Positions 10,466-20,445 are shown, counted from the first letter of the stretch. The stretch: 64,000 nt of DNA from Haematomicrobium sanguinis DSM 21259 (GCF_000688395.1 NZ_JIAG01000006.1:62001-126000), one strand, 5' to 3'. Numbers and translations are program-made. The notes: generated by a model from the letters alone, not told the origin.

Positions 10466-10534
10466 CACCTCACCTACCCCCATATGTTTGCGATGTGTGC
10501 CCAGCATGCCACAGTGTGATTCGCGTCGCAGAAG

Positions 10535-10543
10535 TTATCCACA
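10535..10543 (+). promoter_or_regulatory. Perfect DnaA-box-like 9-mer upstream of gap
   Basis: TTATCCACA matches the classic DnaA box exactly. It lies 55 bases before the gap start, and its TTATCC could double as a -35 element placed 18 bases from TAGGAT (10559-10564). Identical 9-mers are at 49109-49117 and 57808-57816. Function is inferred only from the match. Confidence 0.4.
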
Positions 10544-10597
10544 GGCACCCTTGTCGCATAGGATTTTTCTGTCAGTCAATGAAGACTCCCGTAGAAA

Positions 10598-12058
10598 GTG
10601 AATGTGATCGCCGTGCCGACTCCTGTCAAGGAATTGCGACAAGAATGGACCGCCCGTGAAGCGCAAGCCGAGGCGCTTATCCCGCTGATCGGGAGCCTGT
10701 ACCGGGACAACAATGTGGTGACCTCCATTCACGGTCGGAGCCTGATCAACAAATCGGCCATTGACATTCTGAAACTGCACCGTTTTGCCCGTCAGATTGA
10801 TGAAATTGAGCTGCCGATCGCGGACACGCTCACCTTTGTTAAGGCGTTGGACGCGCTGGACTTGGGCGCTGCGTCGCTGGATATTGCCCAACTGATTTAC
10901 AAGTTCAAGGAATCCGACTTTGCCAGCCCCGAAGACTTTCTGCGGGCCGAACTTGCCGAGATTGTCGGAAAGAAGGGTGCCGATGAGCGCACCGCAACCG
11001 ACGTGGTGCTTTACGGGTTTGGGCGCATCGGCAGGCTTGTCGCTCGGATCTTGATTGAAAAGGCCGGGGGAGGGTCCGGCGCTAACCTGCGTGCCGTGGT
11101 GGTGCGCAAGGGCGGCGAGGATGACCTGGTCAAGCGCGCCAGCCTGCTTCGCCGCGACTCCGTGCACGGAGCATTCAACGGCACGATCGTGGTGGATAAA
11201 GACAACAACACCATTCAAGCCAATGGCACTCTCATCCAGTTCATTTATGCCAATGACCCTGCCGCAATTGACTACACCCAGTACGGCATCAAGGATGCTG
11301 TGGTCGTGGACAACACCGGACGGTGGCGTGACGAGGCCGGCCTCAGCCAGCATCTTTCCTCCAAGGGCGTCTCACGCGTGCTGTTGACCGCGCCGGGCAA
11401 GGGCAACCTCAAAAACGTGGTGTACGGCATCAACAATGACATGATCACCGATGAAGACAGCATCATCACGGCAGCGTCCTGCACCACGAACGCCATCACC
11501 CCCGTTCTCAAGGCCATCAATGATGAATACGGTGTGGAGCATGGACACGTGGAAACCGTGCACTCCTACACCAATGACCAAAACCTGATTGACAACTTCC
11601 ATAAGGGCGACCGGCGCGGCCGTTCGGCGGCCCTGAACATGGTGCTCACCGAGACCGGAGCGGCGCAAGCCGTCGCGAAAGCGCTACCTGAGATGGCCGG
11701 AAAACTCACCGGCAACTCCATCCGGGTACCCACCCCAGACGTCTCTATGGCGATCCTGAACCTCACTCTCGCGAAGGAGACCACCAAGGAGGAGCTCAAC
11801 AAGTACCTGCGCAAAATGTCGTTGAACTCTCCGCTGCGCAAGCAGATTGACTTCATCTCTTCCCCGGAAGTGGTGTCCACCGATTTCGTGGGGTCCCGTC
11901 GCGCCGGAATTGTGGATGGACTTGCCACCATTGTGAATGGCAACCACGCGGTGCTGTACGTCTGGTATGACAACGAATTCGGCTATTCCTGCCAAGTGGT
12001 GCGCATTCTTGAGGACATGGCCAAGGTGCACGCCCCGGCTTTCCCGGAGAAGGTGTAA
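10598..12058 (+). CDS. gap: Glyceraldehyde-3-phosphate dehydrogenase, long (486-residue) form
   Basis: Interconverts glyceraldehyde-3-phosphate and 1,3-bisphosphoglycerate. The GAPDH core begins only at about residue 130 with the NAD(P)-binding motif VVLYGFGRIGRLVA; catalytic cysteine is in ASCTTNAITP near 294, and the C-terminal part has NEFGYSCQVVRILEDM. The N-terminal ~130 residues (starting NVIAVPTPVKELRQEW) are an extension absent from the usual ~335-residue enzyme but typical of the ~480-residue GapB-like form of corynebacteria and relatives. It starts at GTG 10598. The stop lies in the same frame as, and 40 bases before, the next gene. Cofactor preference and direction (glycolytic or gluconeogenic) cannot be read here. 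Confidence 0.92.
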   Translation: MNVIAVPTPVKELRQEWTAREAQAEALIPLIGSLYRDNNVVTSIHGRSLINKSAIDILKLHRFARQIDEIELPIADTLTFVKALDALDLGAASLDIAQLIYKFKESDFASPEDFLRAELAEIVGKKGADERTATDVVLYGFGRIGRLVARILIEKAGGGSGANLRAVVVRKGGEDDLVKRASLLRRDSVHGAFNGTIVVDKDNNTIQANGTLIQFIYANDPAAIDYTQYGIKDAVVVDNTGRWRDEAGLSQHLSSKGVSRVLLTAPGKGNLKNVVYGINNDMITDEDSIITAASCTTNAITPVLKAINDEYGVEHGHVETVHSYTNDQNLIDNFHKGDRRGRSAALNMVLTETGAAQAVAKALPEMAGKLTGNSIRVPTPDVSMAILNLTLAKETTKEELNKYLRKMSLNSPLRKQIDFISSPEVVSTDFVGSRRAGIVDGLATIVNGNHAVLYVWYDNEFGYSCQVVRILEDMAKVHAPAFPEKV

Positions 12059-12097
12059 CCCATCGCAGGACGCCAGACCCGAGTCACCTACGAGCGT

Positions 12098-12727
12098 GTG
12101 GTCGATGGGACCGCCGTCACCGTGGTGCGCTCGGCGCGGCGTCGCCGCTCGGTCGAAGCCCGCATGGACGGGGACAGATTGGTCGTGCTGCTTCCCACCA
12201 GCATCGAGGTGAGCGAAGAAGAACAGTGGATTCGGCGCATGATGGGTCGGATTGCGCCGAAGGTCGCGGCGGCACAGGCGCTACGTGAACAGCATGCCAC
12301 CCAACTCGAGGTCTTTGGCGACTCGCCGGGCACGCCGGGTAACCACAGTTCCACCGCCAACCTCAAAGAGTGGCTTGCCGCACCGGCGAGTAAGCGCGCG
12401 GCGAACGCGCGTTTACTCGCCCGTGCGCAGTGGATCGCAAACCACTATCTTGAAGGCAAACCGCAACCGACTCAGGTCAGATGGGCCACCAATCAGCGAA
12501 CACGCTGGGGCTCGGCAACCTACTCCACGAAAGTCATTCGTATCTCGTCCCACCTCGGCGGCATGCCGGACTGGGTTGTCGACTACGTTCTGGTGCATGA
12601 GCTCGCACACTTGATTGAGCCGAACCACTCGCCCCGATTTTGGGCGTGGGTCAACCGTTACCCGCACACCGAACCCGCGAAACGCTACCTCAAAGTGGCG
12701 GCGCTCGCCGGCGTCAACAGCCGCTAA
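12098..12727 (+). CDS. YgjP/WLM-type zinc-dependent hydrolase (DUF45)
   Basis: A SprT/YgjP-like metallopeptidase-fold protein. The zinc motif HELAHLIEPNHSPRFWAWV gives HExxH at about residues 167-171 and a third ligand histidine further on. RWGSATYSTKVIRISSHL is the conserved segment before it. GTG at 12098 is the first conventional start, but it lacks a good ribosome site. The conserved N-terminus appears to begin upstream: an AUC at 12062 is in frame, 8 bases after GGAGAAGG at the end of gap. The 3' end overlaps the convergent DUF2342 gene by four bases. Substrate unknown. Confidence 0.82.
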   Translation: MVDGTAVTVVRSARRRRSVEARMDGDRLVVLLPTSIEVSEEEQWIRRMMGRIAPKVAAAQALREQHATQLEVFGDSPGTPGNHSSTANLKEWLAAPASKRAANARLLARAQWIANHYLEGKPQPTQVRWATNQRTRWGSATYSTKVIRISSHLGGMPDWVVDYVLVHELAHLIEPNHSPRFWAWVNRYPHTEPAKRYLKVAALAGVNSR

Positions 12728-14196
12728 GCTTGGTCCTTCGGAGCATCGCCATCCGGATCGGCCTCATCCGCGCCGCCGCCATCCGCGCCATTGCCGTCGG
12801 AACCAGCTGAACCGTCGGACCCGTCGGAATCGGCTGAACCAGCGGAGCCGCCCATGTCGCCATCGAGCAAGGCCTGGAGCGCCTCATCCATTTCACTGGA
12901 GGACGCCTCCAGCAGCGACCGCCTGCTCGTAAAGCCTTGCGGATCGTCGAGGTCCTCGTCGCTGGGCATAATGTCCGGGTGCTCCCAAATGGCATCGCGC
13001 CCGTCGATTCCGCGCTCGTCCTTCAAATGCGCCCACAAAGCGGCAGCCTCGCGCAGCCGGCGCGGCCGCAACTCCAACCCCACCAACTGCCCAAATGCCT
13101 TTTCGCCCGGACCACCGGTTGCCCGGCGCCGCCGCACGGTCTCGCGAAGAGCCGCGGCATTGGGCAAATTCGTGGTGGCCGCCGCGGTGATTTCATCCAC
13201 CCACCCTTCAATGAGCGCAAGGGTGGTCTCTAGCCGGGTGAGCGCCTGCTTTTGCGGCGGCGTGAGTTCCGGCGTCAACACGCCCCCGGAGAGCGCCTCT
13301 TGCACCGATTCGGGGTTGGACGGGTCGATCCCGCGAGCAACGTCCTCGATACGCGACATATCAATGTGCACACCGCTCGCGAACTTCTCAATCGAGCTGA
13401 TCAGGTGCGGGCCCAGCCACGGCACGCGGGTGAACAAGCGTACGTGTGCGGCCTCGCGGACGGCCAGGAACAAACGTACTTCCTCCGCCTCGATGTCCAG
13501 CCCGTCGCCGAAGGCTGCGATATTGGTGGGCAGAAGCGCCATCGTGCCGGGGACCAGGGGTACCCCGATATCGGTGGATGAGACCACATCTTGGGACAGC
13601 GTGCCAATGGCCTGCCCAAGTTGCATGCCGAACATCGCGCCGCCCATGTTCTGCAACATCGGCGCCGCCTGGCCCAACATGGAGCGCATCTCTTCGGGCA
13701 TTTGCTGGGTCAACGCCTCGCTCATGGCGGCTGCCATGGAGTTCGCCACCGGTGTGGTCATCTTCTGCCACACCTCCATGGTCTTTTCCACCCATTCGGC
13801 GCGAGACCACGCCTGACCCACCAGACCGGTCTCCGAAAAAGCGGTCACCGGGTCGATCCACAGTTCGGCAACGCGCAGAGCCTGAGCGGCATCATTTTTC
13901 TGCTTCTCACTCAGCGAGGGGTCTTGAGTCGAGGCGGCGATCTTGCGGGCCTGCTCCTTAGCCATGGACCAATTCACCGGCGAGTCGCCAGCGGCCGATG
14001 GCGTGGTCATCGCCTGGAACATGGCCTGCACCTGGCCCATCATGGCCTGCAACGCGTTCGGGTCCGAGGGCAAACCGGCGGCCTTTGCCAACTCCTCCGG
14101 ATTGACCGCACCGGATGTGCCAAACATTCGCGCCAGCATTTCCTGGAACGGATCTTTATCGCGATCGTCATTGGGTTCAAGAGGATTGGACGACAT
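12724..14196 (-). CDS. Zinc-dependent metalloprotease-like protein, DUF2342 family
   Basis: A 490-residue actinobacterial protein of the DUF2342 / F420-biosynthesis-associated family. The signature REAAHVRLFTRVPWLGPHL lies in the middle, followed by SALTRLETTLALIEGWVDEI-like sequence and LRPRRLREAAALWAHL. The first 60 residues are polar (NPLEPNDDRDKDPFQEM) and the last 45 are Gly/Asp/Ser-rich and acidic. ATG at 14196 is chosen because upstream in-frame residues look non-coding and run into the divergent promoter region of the PDZ-Lon gene. Biochemical activity is not established; the family name as metalloprotease is a prediction. Confidence 0.82.
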   Translation of the reverse strand: MSSNPLEPNDDRDKDPFQEMLARMFGTSGAVNPEELAKAAGLPSDPNALQAMMGQVQAMFQAMTTPSAAGDSPVNWSMAKEQARKIAASTQDPSLSEKQKNDAAQALRVAELWIDPVTAFSETGLVGQAWSRAEWVEKTMEVWQKMTTPVANSMAAAMSEALTQQMPEEMRSMLGQAAPMLQNMGGAMFGMQLGQAIGTLSQDVVSSTDIGVPLVPGTMALLPTNIAAFGDGLDIEAEEVRLFLAVREAAHVRLFTRVPWLGPHLISSIEKFASGVHIDMSRIEDVARGIDPSNPESVQEALSGGVLTPELTPPQKQALTRLETTLALIEGWVDEITAAATTNLPNAAALRETVRRRRATGGPGEKAFGQLVGLELRPRRLREAAALWAHLKDERGIDGRDAIWEHPDIMPSDEDLDDPQGFTSRRSLLEASSSEMDEALQALLDGDMGGSAGSADSDGSDGSAGSDGNGADGGGADEADPDGDAPKDQA

Positions 14197-14332
14197 TGTG
14201 GGGAACCACCCATCTGCTCGTATGTGACTTCCAACTTTACTCTTCCCCAACGAGGCGCACCCCGACCCCGTTCCGCCGTTCGCTACCGGCAAAGTTGAAG
14301 CCGTCCAAGCCAAAGCGCGTAGGCTTAGGCAG

Positions 14333-15463
14333 GTGAGTCAGCGCAATAATCCGCAACCAGCGCCGAACGGCAACCAGGCACCCACCCCGCTCGGGTTACC
14401 CGCGCCCAGCGCGCCGACGCGCTCAAGGCGGCAGAACGCCGTCGTACTTTCTGCCACCGGAACCCTGCTGGTTGGTGCCATTGCCCTCTTTTCCCCGACC
14501 CCCTATGTGGTGGAATCGCCGGGGCCCACCTATGATACGCTGAGCGAGATCGACGGGCAAAGCCTCATTCAGATCAACGGCACTCAGACCTACCCCACCG
14601 ATGGCACGCTCAATCTCACCACCGTCTATGTTGCCGGCGGCCCGAGCGGAAGCGTCACCGCATTTGACGCGATCGGCGCTTGGCTGAATCCCACCCAGGC
14701 GATCACCCCCGAAGATTTTGTGTACGCGCCGCAGACCACCGCGGATCAGATCAGCCGCCAAAACCAGGCGGATATGACCAGTTCGCAAGAGCTCGCTATC
14801 GCGGCGGCGCTCAGGGAGCAGAACATCCCGGTCACCGAGACGCTCACCGTGGCCGGCGTTGTGCCCGGCCTCGCATCCGATGGCATTATCCAGACCAATG
14901 ACACGCTGCGCACCATCGATGGCACTCCGATTGAGTCGCTTACGCAGCTGCGTGAAGCGCTCAACAGGGCCGCCGGCGCCCCGGTCACCCTGGGCATCAC
15001 GCGCGATGGCAAGGACGTCGAAGCCCAGGTCACGCCGCGCCAAAATGAGCAGGGCGACTACCAGCTCGGCGTGCAACTCAAGCAAAATTTCACCTTCCCG
15101 TTCGAGGTCAAAATCGGGCTGGAGAATGTGGGCGGCCCTTCCGCGGGCATGATGTTCGCGCTCGGGATCATCGACAAACTCACCCCCGGACAGATGACCG
15201 GAGGCAAGAACTTTGCCGGCACCGGCACCATCGCCGCGGATGGCTCGGTGGGGCCGATCGGCGGCATCCAGCAAAAAATGGTGGGGGCAAAGAACGACGG
15301 CGCGAGCTACTTTATTGCCCCATCCGCCAATTGCAATGAGGTAGTTGGGCATATTCCCGAAGGGCTCAGCGTAGTCAAGGTCTCGAACCTGGGGGAGGCA
15401 GTTGATGCGGCCACTCGAATCGGACAGGGCGAGGACCCCGCGAACTTGCCGCAGTGCGGCTAA
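14333..15463 (+). CDS. PDZ-Lon (S16) membrane-anchored serine protease, YlbL-like
   Basis: 376 residues with one N-terminal membrane segment (NAVVLSATGTLLVGAIALF, about 35-53), a PDZ domain (about 170-240, GVVPGLASDGIIQTNDTL) and a C-terminal Lon-type protease domain. The Ser-Lys dyad is seen as GGPSAGMMFALGI (Ser) and GGIQQKMVGAKNDGA (Lys). Orthologues are mycobacterial Rv3194c-like proteins and Bacillus YlbL. GTG 14333 is preceded by TAGGCT at 14320-14325, seven bases away, so the message may be leaderless. It is followed by the UPF0182 gene, as in other actinobacteria. Confidence 0.9.
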   Translation: MSQRNNPQPAPNGNQAPTPLGLPAPSAPTRSRRQNAVVLSATGTLLVGAIALFSPTPYVVESPGPTYDTLSEIDGQSLIQINGTQTYPTDGTLNLTTVYVAGGPSGSVTAFDAIGAWLNPTQAITPEDFVYAPQTTADQISRQNQADMTSSQELAIAAALREQNIPVTETLTVAGVVPGLASDGIIQTNDTLRTIDGTPIESLTQLREALNRAAGAPVTLGITRDGKDVEAQVTPRQNEQGDYQLGVQLKQNFTFPFEVKIGLENVGGPSAGMMFALGIIDKLTPGQMTGGKNFAGTGTIAADGSVGPIGGIQQKMVGAKNDGASYFIAPSANCNEVVGHIPEGLSVVKVSNLGEAVDAATRIGQGEDPANLPQCG

Positions 15464-15565
15464 GGCTCCGCTCTGGGCATGATCGCGCACGCGGGTTAGG
15501 CGTGCGGGCTGGAGGCAAGGCAGAATGGAAAATGCTGTAGCCCACCACAAACTATGAGGTAAAAC

Positions 15566-18500
15566 TTGAGCTCCGGTCCCAATTTCCCATTCGGCACCTC
15601 AGGCTCCTCCGGGTCTGATTCCACACGAGGCCCGTCGGTTTCCGACACCTTGCGCAAACGCGGGCCGCTCATTGGCACCGTCATTGTGGTGGCGGCGCTC
15701 GTCATCGGTTTTGTGTTTTTCACCCAGATTTATGCCGACGTGCTGTGGTTCGAACAACTGGGCTACGTCGACGTGTTCTTCAAGCAGTACGGAACCCGGA
15801 TCGCGCTGTTCGCCGTGGGGTTCCTGATTACCGCGATTGTCACATTCTTGAGCCTGAACATGGCGTTTCGAAGCCGTCCCACCTACGCCGCGAATTCTGC
15901 CCAGGCGGACACCTTGGCGCGCTACCAGGCGCAGTTGGAACCGATTCGGCGCCTCTTGATGTACGGCATCCCGGTTCTGCTCGGTGTCTTTGCCGGTGCC
16001 GCGCTGTTCAGCCAGTGGCAGACCGTGTTGTTGTTCTTCTTCCAGGAGCCGTTTGGGCAAACCGACCCCGAATTCGGCATGGACGTCAGTTTCTATGTCA
16101 ACACGCTGCCGTTCTTGACCATGGTGGTCGGTTTCTTGATGACCGTTGTGGTCATAGCCGGTATCGCAGGGATCTTGACCCAGTACATTTATGGGGGCAT
16201 TCGCTTCGATGAGCGCAGCGTGGTGCTCACCACCGCCGCGCGCATCCAAGTGATCGTGTTTGCCGGCCTGTTCTTGCTGCTGCAGGCGGTCAATTTCTGG
16301 TTGGACCGCTACCTGACATTGGAAACGGTGCGGAGCAACTGGACCGGCGCGATGTACACCGACATCAACGCGGTGATACCCACCAAGACGATCCTGGCGA
16401 TTGCCTCGGTCTTGGTGGTCATTCTGCTGGTCATTACCGCCGTCTCCGGACGGTGGCGCTTCTCCGTTATTGGGACCGCAATGCTCGTGGTCACGATGAT
16501 TCTGGCCGGCGGCATTTACCCGGCAGTGGTCCAGCAGTTCCAGGTGCGTCCCACCGAAGAGGGTTTGGAAAGCCCGTACATTCAACGCAATATCGACATG
16601 ACCCGCCTTGCCTACGGTTTGGATAAGATCGAGTCCACCGAATACTCGGCAACAACCGATGCGGAAGCGGGCGCGCTGCGCCAGGACGCGGCTACGACCG
16701 CAAACATCCGCTTGATGGATCCCAATATCATTGGTGCGGCGTTCTCCCAACTGCAGCAGTTCCGCCAGTTCTACGGGTTCCCCAAGAACCTGAGTGTGGA
16801 CCGGTACAACATTGACGGCAAGATCACCGATACGGTAATTGCGGTTCGCGAGTTGCGCACCCAGGGTGTGCCAAATGACTGGGTGAACCAGGTCATTAAC
16901 TACACCCACGGTTACGGTGTGGTGGCAGCCGCCGGTTCGCGCGCAGCCGCGGACGGTAAGCCTGATTTCCTCCAGTCAGGAATGCCGAGCAACGGCTTCC
17001 TCGGCAATGACAGCGATTACGAGCCGCGCGTCTACTTTGGTGAAAACTCGCCAACCTATTCCATTGTGGGTGCCCCCGAGGGCAGCGCGCCGCAGGAAAT
17101 TGACCGTCCGCAGGATGCTGAAACCACCGCCGAGGGCCAGGATGCGGCTGAAGCGAGCGATTCAACCGCGGCCCGCTACACGTTCCAGGGCGACGGCGGA
17201 CCCAATGTCGGCAATATCTTCAACCGCTTGGTGTATTCGATCAAGTTCCAGTCCACCGACCTGCTGCTCTCCAACAACGTGAACTCCGAGTCGCAGATTC
17301 TCTACGATCGCAATCCGCGCGAGCGGGTGCAGAAGGTGGCGCCGTACCTGACGGTGGATTCGAATACCTATCCCGCTGTGGTGGATGGGCGGATCAAGTG
17401 GATTGTGGACGCCTACACGACGTCCTCGGATTACCCGTACTCGACGCCCACCCAGTTGGCCGCCGCAACCCGGGACGCGCTCAATCGCGATCCGCGCAGC
17501 CCCCAGCTGAACCAGGACGTGAACTATGTGCGGAACGCGGTCAAGGCGACCGTGGACGCCTATGACGGCTCGGTGACACTCTACGCTTGGGATGACCAAG
17601 ATCCGATCCTGAAGGCCTGGCAAAAGGTGTTCCCGACCTCGCTCAAGCCGTATTCGGAAATGTCCGGCCAACTGATGAGCCACGTGCGCTACCCGGAGGA
17701 TCAGTTCAAGGTCCAGCGCGAGTTGCTCGGCCGTTACCACGTCACCGACCCCGGCACCTTCTACCGCAATGACGACGCCTGGATGGTGCCCGATGATCCG
17801 ACCAACGCGTCGACGAGCAATGACGGAAACAGCACCGCAAACCCGGCGAACAGCAACACCGGAATCAAGCAACCGCCGTATTACCTGTCCTTGCAAATGC
17901 CCGGCCAGGAATCTACGGCGTTCTCGCTGACGTCCACCTTCATTCCGTTTAGCCCGCAAGGGGAGACCCCCCGCAACGTGCTCTATGGATTCCTTGCCGC
18001 AAGCGGCGATGCGGGCAATAAGCCCGGCGTGAAGAGTGAAGAGTACGGCAAGCTGCGGCTATTGGAATTGCCGCGTCGCGTCACGGTGCCAGGTCCGGGC
18101 CAAGCTCAAAACCGCTTCAACTCGGACCCCGAAGTCTCTCGCGAACTCAACCTGCTCCGTCAGGGCGCCTCGACCGTGGAGAACGGCAACTTGCTTTCGC
18201 TCCCGGTGGGCGGCGGCATGCTCTATGTGCAGCCCGTCTTTGTCCGCTCCTCTGGCGATTCCTCCTACCCGACGTTGCAGCGCGTGCTGGTCAACTTCGG
18301 CGAGAAGGTCGGATTCGCGCCGACCTTGGACGAGGCGCTGGACCAAGTGTTTGGAGGCGACTCCGGTGTGACCGCGGAGGACGCTGGGAACAACAAGGGC
18401 GGCTCCGGTGGTTCCGGTGGTGGTTCCGGTGACACTGGCGGAACCCCGACCACGCCGAGCGATGATCTCAAGAGCGCCCTGGATCGAGCCAACAAGGCCA

Positions 18501-18676
18501 TCCAGGACGGTGAGAAGGCCCTGGCCGACGGTGACTTCGCTGCCTACGGCGAGGCGCAGAAGCAACTGCAGCAGGCCATTGCCGACGCGCTCGAGGCGGA
18601 ACAGAAGTCCGGTAGCGGGTCCGGGTCGCCGTCGCCGAGCCCGAGCCCCTCGCCGAGCCCGTCGCCCTCCAGCTAG
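15566..18676 (+). CDS. UPF0182 family large integral membrane protein
   Basis: A 1036-residue member of UPF0182 (mycobacterial Rv3193c-like), of unknown function. Seven or so hydrophobic segments occupy about residues 33-330 (for example [19 protein letters not shown] and [20 protein letters not shown]). A large extracellular region follows, with family segments such as [18 protein letters not shown] and [18 protein letters not shown]. The C-terminus has a Gly/Ser linker (about 935-955), a helical [17 protein letters not shown] segment resembling the usual family end, and an SPSPSPS tail. TTG at 15566 is the start, supported by GAGGT six bases upstream. Confidence 0.93.
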   Translation: MSSGPNFPFGTSGSSGSDSTRGPSVSDTLRKRGPLIGTVIVVAALVIGFVFFTQIYADVLWFEQLGYVDVFFKQYGTRIALFAVGFLITAIVTFLSLNMAFRSRPTYAANSAQADTLARYQAQLEPIRRLLMYGIPVLLGVFAGAALFSQWQTVLLFFFQEPFGQTDPEFGMDVSFYVNTLPFLTMVVGFLMTVVVIAGIAGILTQYIYGGIRFDERSVVLTTAARIQVIVFAGLFLLLQAVNFWLDRYLTLETVRSNWTGAMYTDINAVIPTKTILAIASVLVVILLVITAVSGRWRFSVIGTAMLVVTMILAGGIYPAVVQQFQVRPTEEGLESPYIQRNIDMTRLAYGLDKIESTEYSATTDAEAGALRQDAATTANIRLMDPNIIGAAFSQLQQFRQFYGFPKNLSVDRYNIDGKITDTVIAVRELRTQGVPNDWVNQVINYTHGYGVVAAAGSRAAADGKPDFLQSGMPSNGFLGNDSDYEPRVYFGENSPTYSIVGAPEGSAPQEIDRPQDAETTAEGQDAAEASDSTAARYTFQGDGGPNVGNIFNRLVYSIKFQSTDLLLSNNVNSESQILYDRNPRERVQKVAPYLTVDSNTYPAVVDGRIKWIVDAYTTSSDYPYSTPTQLAAATRDALNRDPRSPQLNQDVNYVRNAVKATVDAYDGSVTLYAWDDQDPILKAWQKVFPTSLKPYSEMSGQLMSHVRYPEDQFKVQRELLGRYHVTDPGTFYRNDDAWMVPDDPTNASTSNDGNSTANPANSNTGIKQPPYYLSLQMPGQESTAFSLTSTFIPFSPQGETPRNVLYGFLAASGDAGNKPGVKSEEYGKLRLLELPRRVTVPGPGQAQNRFNSDPEVSRELNLLRQGASTVENGNLLSLPVGGGMLYVQPVFVRSSGDSSYPTLQRVLVNFGEKVGFAPTLDEALDQVFGGDSGVTAEDAGNNKGGSGGSGGGSGDTGGTPTTPSDDLKSALDRANKAIQDGEKALADGDFAAYGEAQKQLQQAIADALEAEQKSGSGSGSPSPSPSPSPSPSPSS

Positions 18677-18705
18677 GGGCGCCACACGGCTTCACCCCGC
18701 TCGAT

Positions 18706-18734
18706 TTGTGAAACGGCAGGTTAACGCGTAAAGT
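18706..18734 (+). promoter_or_regulatory. Sigma-70-type promoter of tRNA-fMet
   Basis: TTGTGA at 18706-18711 and TAAAGT at 18729-18734 are separated by 17 bases. Transcription would begin near 18741, a few bases before the tRNA at 18747. Confidence 0.6.
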
Positions 18735-18746
18735 TAAATGCTGTGC

Positions 18747-18823
18747 CGCGGGGTGGAGCAGTTCGGTAGCTCGCCGGGCTCATAACCCGGAGGTCGCAAG
18801 TTCAAATCTTGCCCCCGCAACCA
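18747..18823 (+). tRNA. Initiator tRNA-Met (CAT)
   Basis: 77 bases with an encoded CCA end. The acceptor stem CGCGGGG pairs with CCCCGC and leaves C1 opposite A72, the unpaired first position that marks bacterial initiator tRNA. The anticodon CAT is at 18781-18783, flanked by a stem with three G-C pairs (GGG/CCC), another initiator hallmark. The T-arm is GCAAG-TTCAAAT-CTTGC. It has its own promoter and terminator. Confidence 0.96.
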
Positions 18824-18825
18824 CG

Positions 18826-18861
18826 AAGGTCCCGGAATCCACGGATTCCGGGACCTTTTTT
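18826..18861 (+). terminator. Rho-independent terminator of tRNA-fMet
   Basis: Arms 18827-18840 and 18843-18856 are complementary over 14 bases (AGGTCCCGGAATCC and its complement), followed directly by a run of T. It starts three bases after the tRNA CCA end. Confidence 0.93.
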
Positions 18862-18953
18862 ATGTGCCCGGCGTCCCCTCCGCAAGATTATGTGACGGCT
18901 ATTCGAAGCGCGCCGTCACACAATCAGCCACCCAATCTGCACCAGCCGGGCAC

Positions 18954-20351
18954 CTAGAGGTGCGGGAACACCGTCGTGTCCGGTTTCTCGCGCGGCATCG
19001 GCCCATCCAGGGAGCGTAAGAACTCGACTTCATCCCGGAGCGCGCCGAGGAACGCCGTTGCCAGGTCCTTGGATAGCCCGTTCCGCACCACAATCCGCTG
19101 CACCACGATGTCCTCCAGGTCCTGGGGCATCGGGTACGTCGGCACAAGCCATCCGCGCATCCGCAAGCGGTCCGAGAGGTCATACAGCGTCCAGTTTTTA
19201 TCGGCGGGATTGGTCCCATCCCGCCGAAAACACACCACGGGCAATTCGCTTCCGTCGCCCAGCAGCGAGAAGCCGCCGAGCGCGGACACCCCGGAGGCAA
19301 TAAATTGTGCGACCTCGCGGCTCGTGCGCTGTACCGAGGTGTATCCCTTCATCCCCAGGCGCAAGAACATGTAGTACTGCAACACCACTTGCGCGCCGGG
19401 CCGAGAAAAATTCAGTGCAAAAGTCGGCATATCGCCGCCAAGGTAACTCACCTTGAAGATCAAGTCGGAGGGCAGCAGCGACGCGTCGCACCACACCACC
19501 CAGCCAATGCCCGGGTAGACCAGCCCGTACTTGTGCCCGGACGTGTTGATCGACGCCACCCGCGAGCACCGGAAGTCCCAGCCGAGCTCGGGGTCTAGAA
19601 AGGGTGCCACCATCCCGCCGGATGCCGCATCCACATGCAACGGCACCGATATCCCACGAGACTCCTCAATCTCATCGAGAGCCGCCGCGATCGCCTCCAC
19701 CGGTTCAAACCGGCCTGTGTAGGTCACGCCAAGGATCGCCACCACGCCGATCGTGTTCTCGTCCACGTAGTCGGAGAGACCCGCACCGTCCAGCACCGGA
19801 TGCTCTTCGCTCACCGGCACGAACCGCGGCTCAACATCCCAGTAATTGCAAAACTTTTCCCAACACACCTGCACGGCCGAACTCATGACGAGGTTGGGCC
19901 GGGACGCGTCGAGCCCGGCGGCCTTGCGTGCATTTTGCCAGCGCCGCTTGAACGCCAATCCCGCCAGCATGCATGCCTCGGATGAGCCGATGGTGGACGT
20001 CCCAATCGAGGACTGGGCATCGGGAGCATGCCACAGTTTCGCGAGCATCCGCCAACACCGCTTCTCGATTTCAGCGGTGGAGGGGTACTCATCCTTGTCG
20101 ATCATGTTCTTGTCCGCGGTCTGCACGTAGAGGTGCCGCGCCTCGTCATCCATCCAGGTGGTGACGAACGTTGCCAAATTGCGCCGCGCATCCCCGTCCA
20201 GCGCCGCTGCGTCATGCACGATTTGATAGGCGGTCTCCGGTAGCGCGGATTCTTGCGGAATCTCATAGCGCGGATACACGCTCGCCTCACCGGGGCGTGA
20301 GAACAGGGGGTTGATTTGTGCGTAGGGTTCTGGTGTGTCGTTGTGGCTCAC
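18954..20351 (-). CDS. gadB: Glutamate decarboxylase (PLP-dependent)
   Basis: Decarboxylates glutamate to GABA and consumes a proton, so it may help acid tolerance. 465 residues, the normal length. PLP lysine is in NTSGHKYGLVYPGIGW (Lys near 273), with HVDAASGGMVAPF before it and EARHLYVQTADKNMIDKDEYP in the N-terminal part. The start is GTG 20351 because GGAGGAAC lies about six bases upstream; an in-frame ATG at 20402 lies inside the terminator of pspA. No glutamate/GABA antiporter gene is adjacent in this window. Confidence 0.95.
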   Translation of the reverse strand: MSHNDTPEPYAQINPLFSRPGEASVYPRYEIPQESALPETAYQIVHDAAALDGDARRNLATFVTTWMDDEARHLYVQTADKNMIDKDEYPSTAEIEKRCWRMLAKLWHAPDAQSSIGTSTIGSSEACMLAGLAFKRRWQNARKAAGLDASRPNLVMSSAVQVCWEKFCNYWDVEPRFVPVSEEHPVLDGAGLSDYVDENTIGVVAILGVTYTGRFEPVEAIAAALDEIEESRGISVPLHVDAASGGMVAPFLDPELGWDFRCSRVASINTSGHKYGLVYPGIGWVVWCDASLLPSDLIFKVSYLGGDMPTFALNFSRPGAQVVLQYYMFLRLGMKGYTSVQRTSREVAQFIASGVSALGGFSLLGDGSELPVVCFRRDGTNPADKNWTLYDLSDRLRMRGWLVPTYPMPQDLEDIVVQRIVVRNGLSKDLATAFLGALRDEVEFLRSLDGPMPREKPDTTVFPHL

Positions 20352-20371
20352 CGAAGTTCCTCCCGAGAGGT

Positions 20372-20422
20372 GATTAAAAGAACGACGGCGCGTGCCCACC
20401 AAAGGTGGGAACGCGCCGTCGT
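20372..20422 (-). terminator. Rho-independent terminator downstream of pspA
   Basis: A near-perfect 19-base inverted repeat, 20382-20400 against 20404-20422, with a three-base loop and one mismatched pair. On the minus strand it is followed by TCTTTTAATC. It separates pspA from gadB. Confidence 0.88.
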
Positions 20423-20445
20423 GCTTGGCAAAAGTTGGGCAACGG

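Noticed and set aside
15599-16909. 436-codon minus-strand open frame within the UPF0182 gene
   Set aside because: The plus strand encodes a complete conserved family; the antisense protein is His/Asp/Gly-rich shadow sequence.
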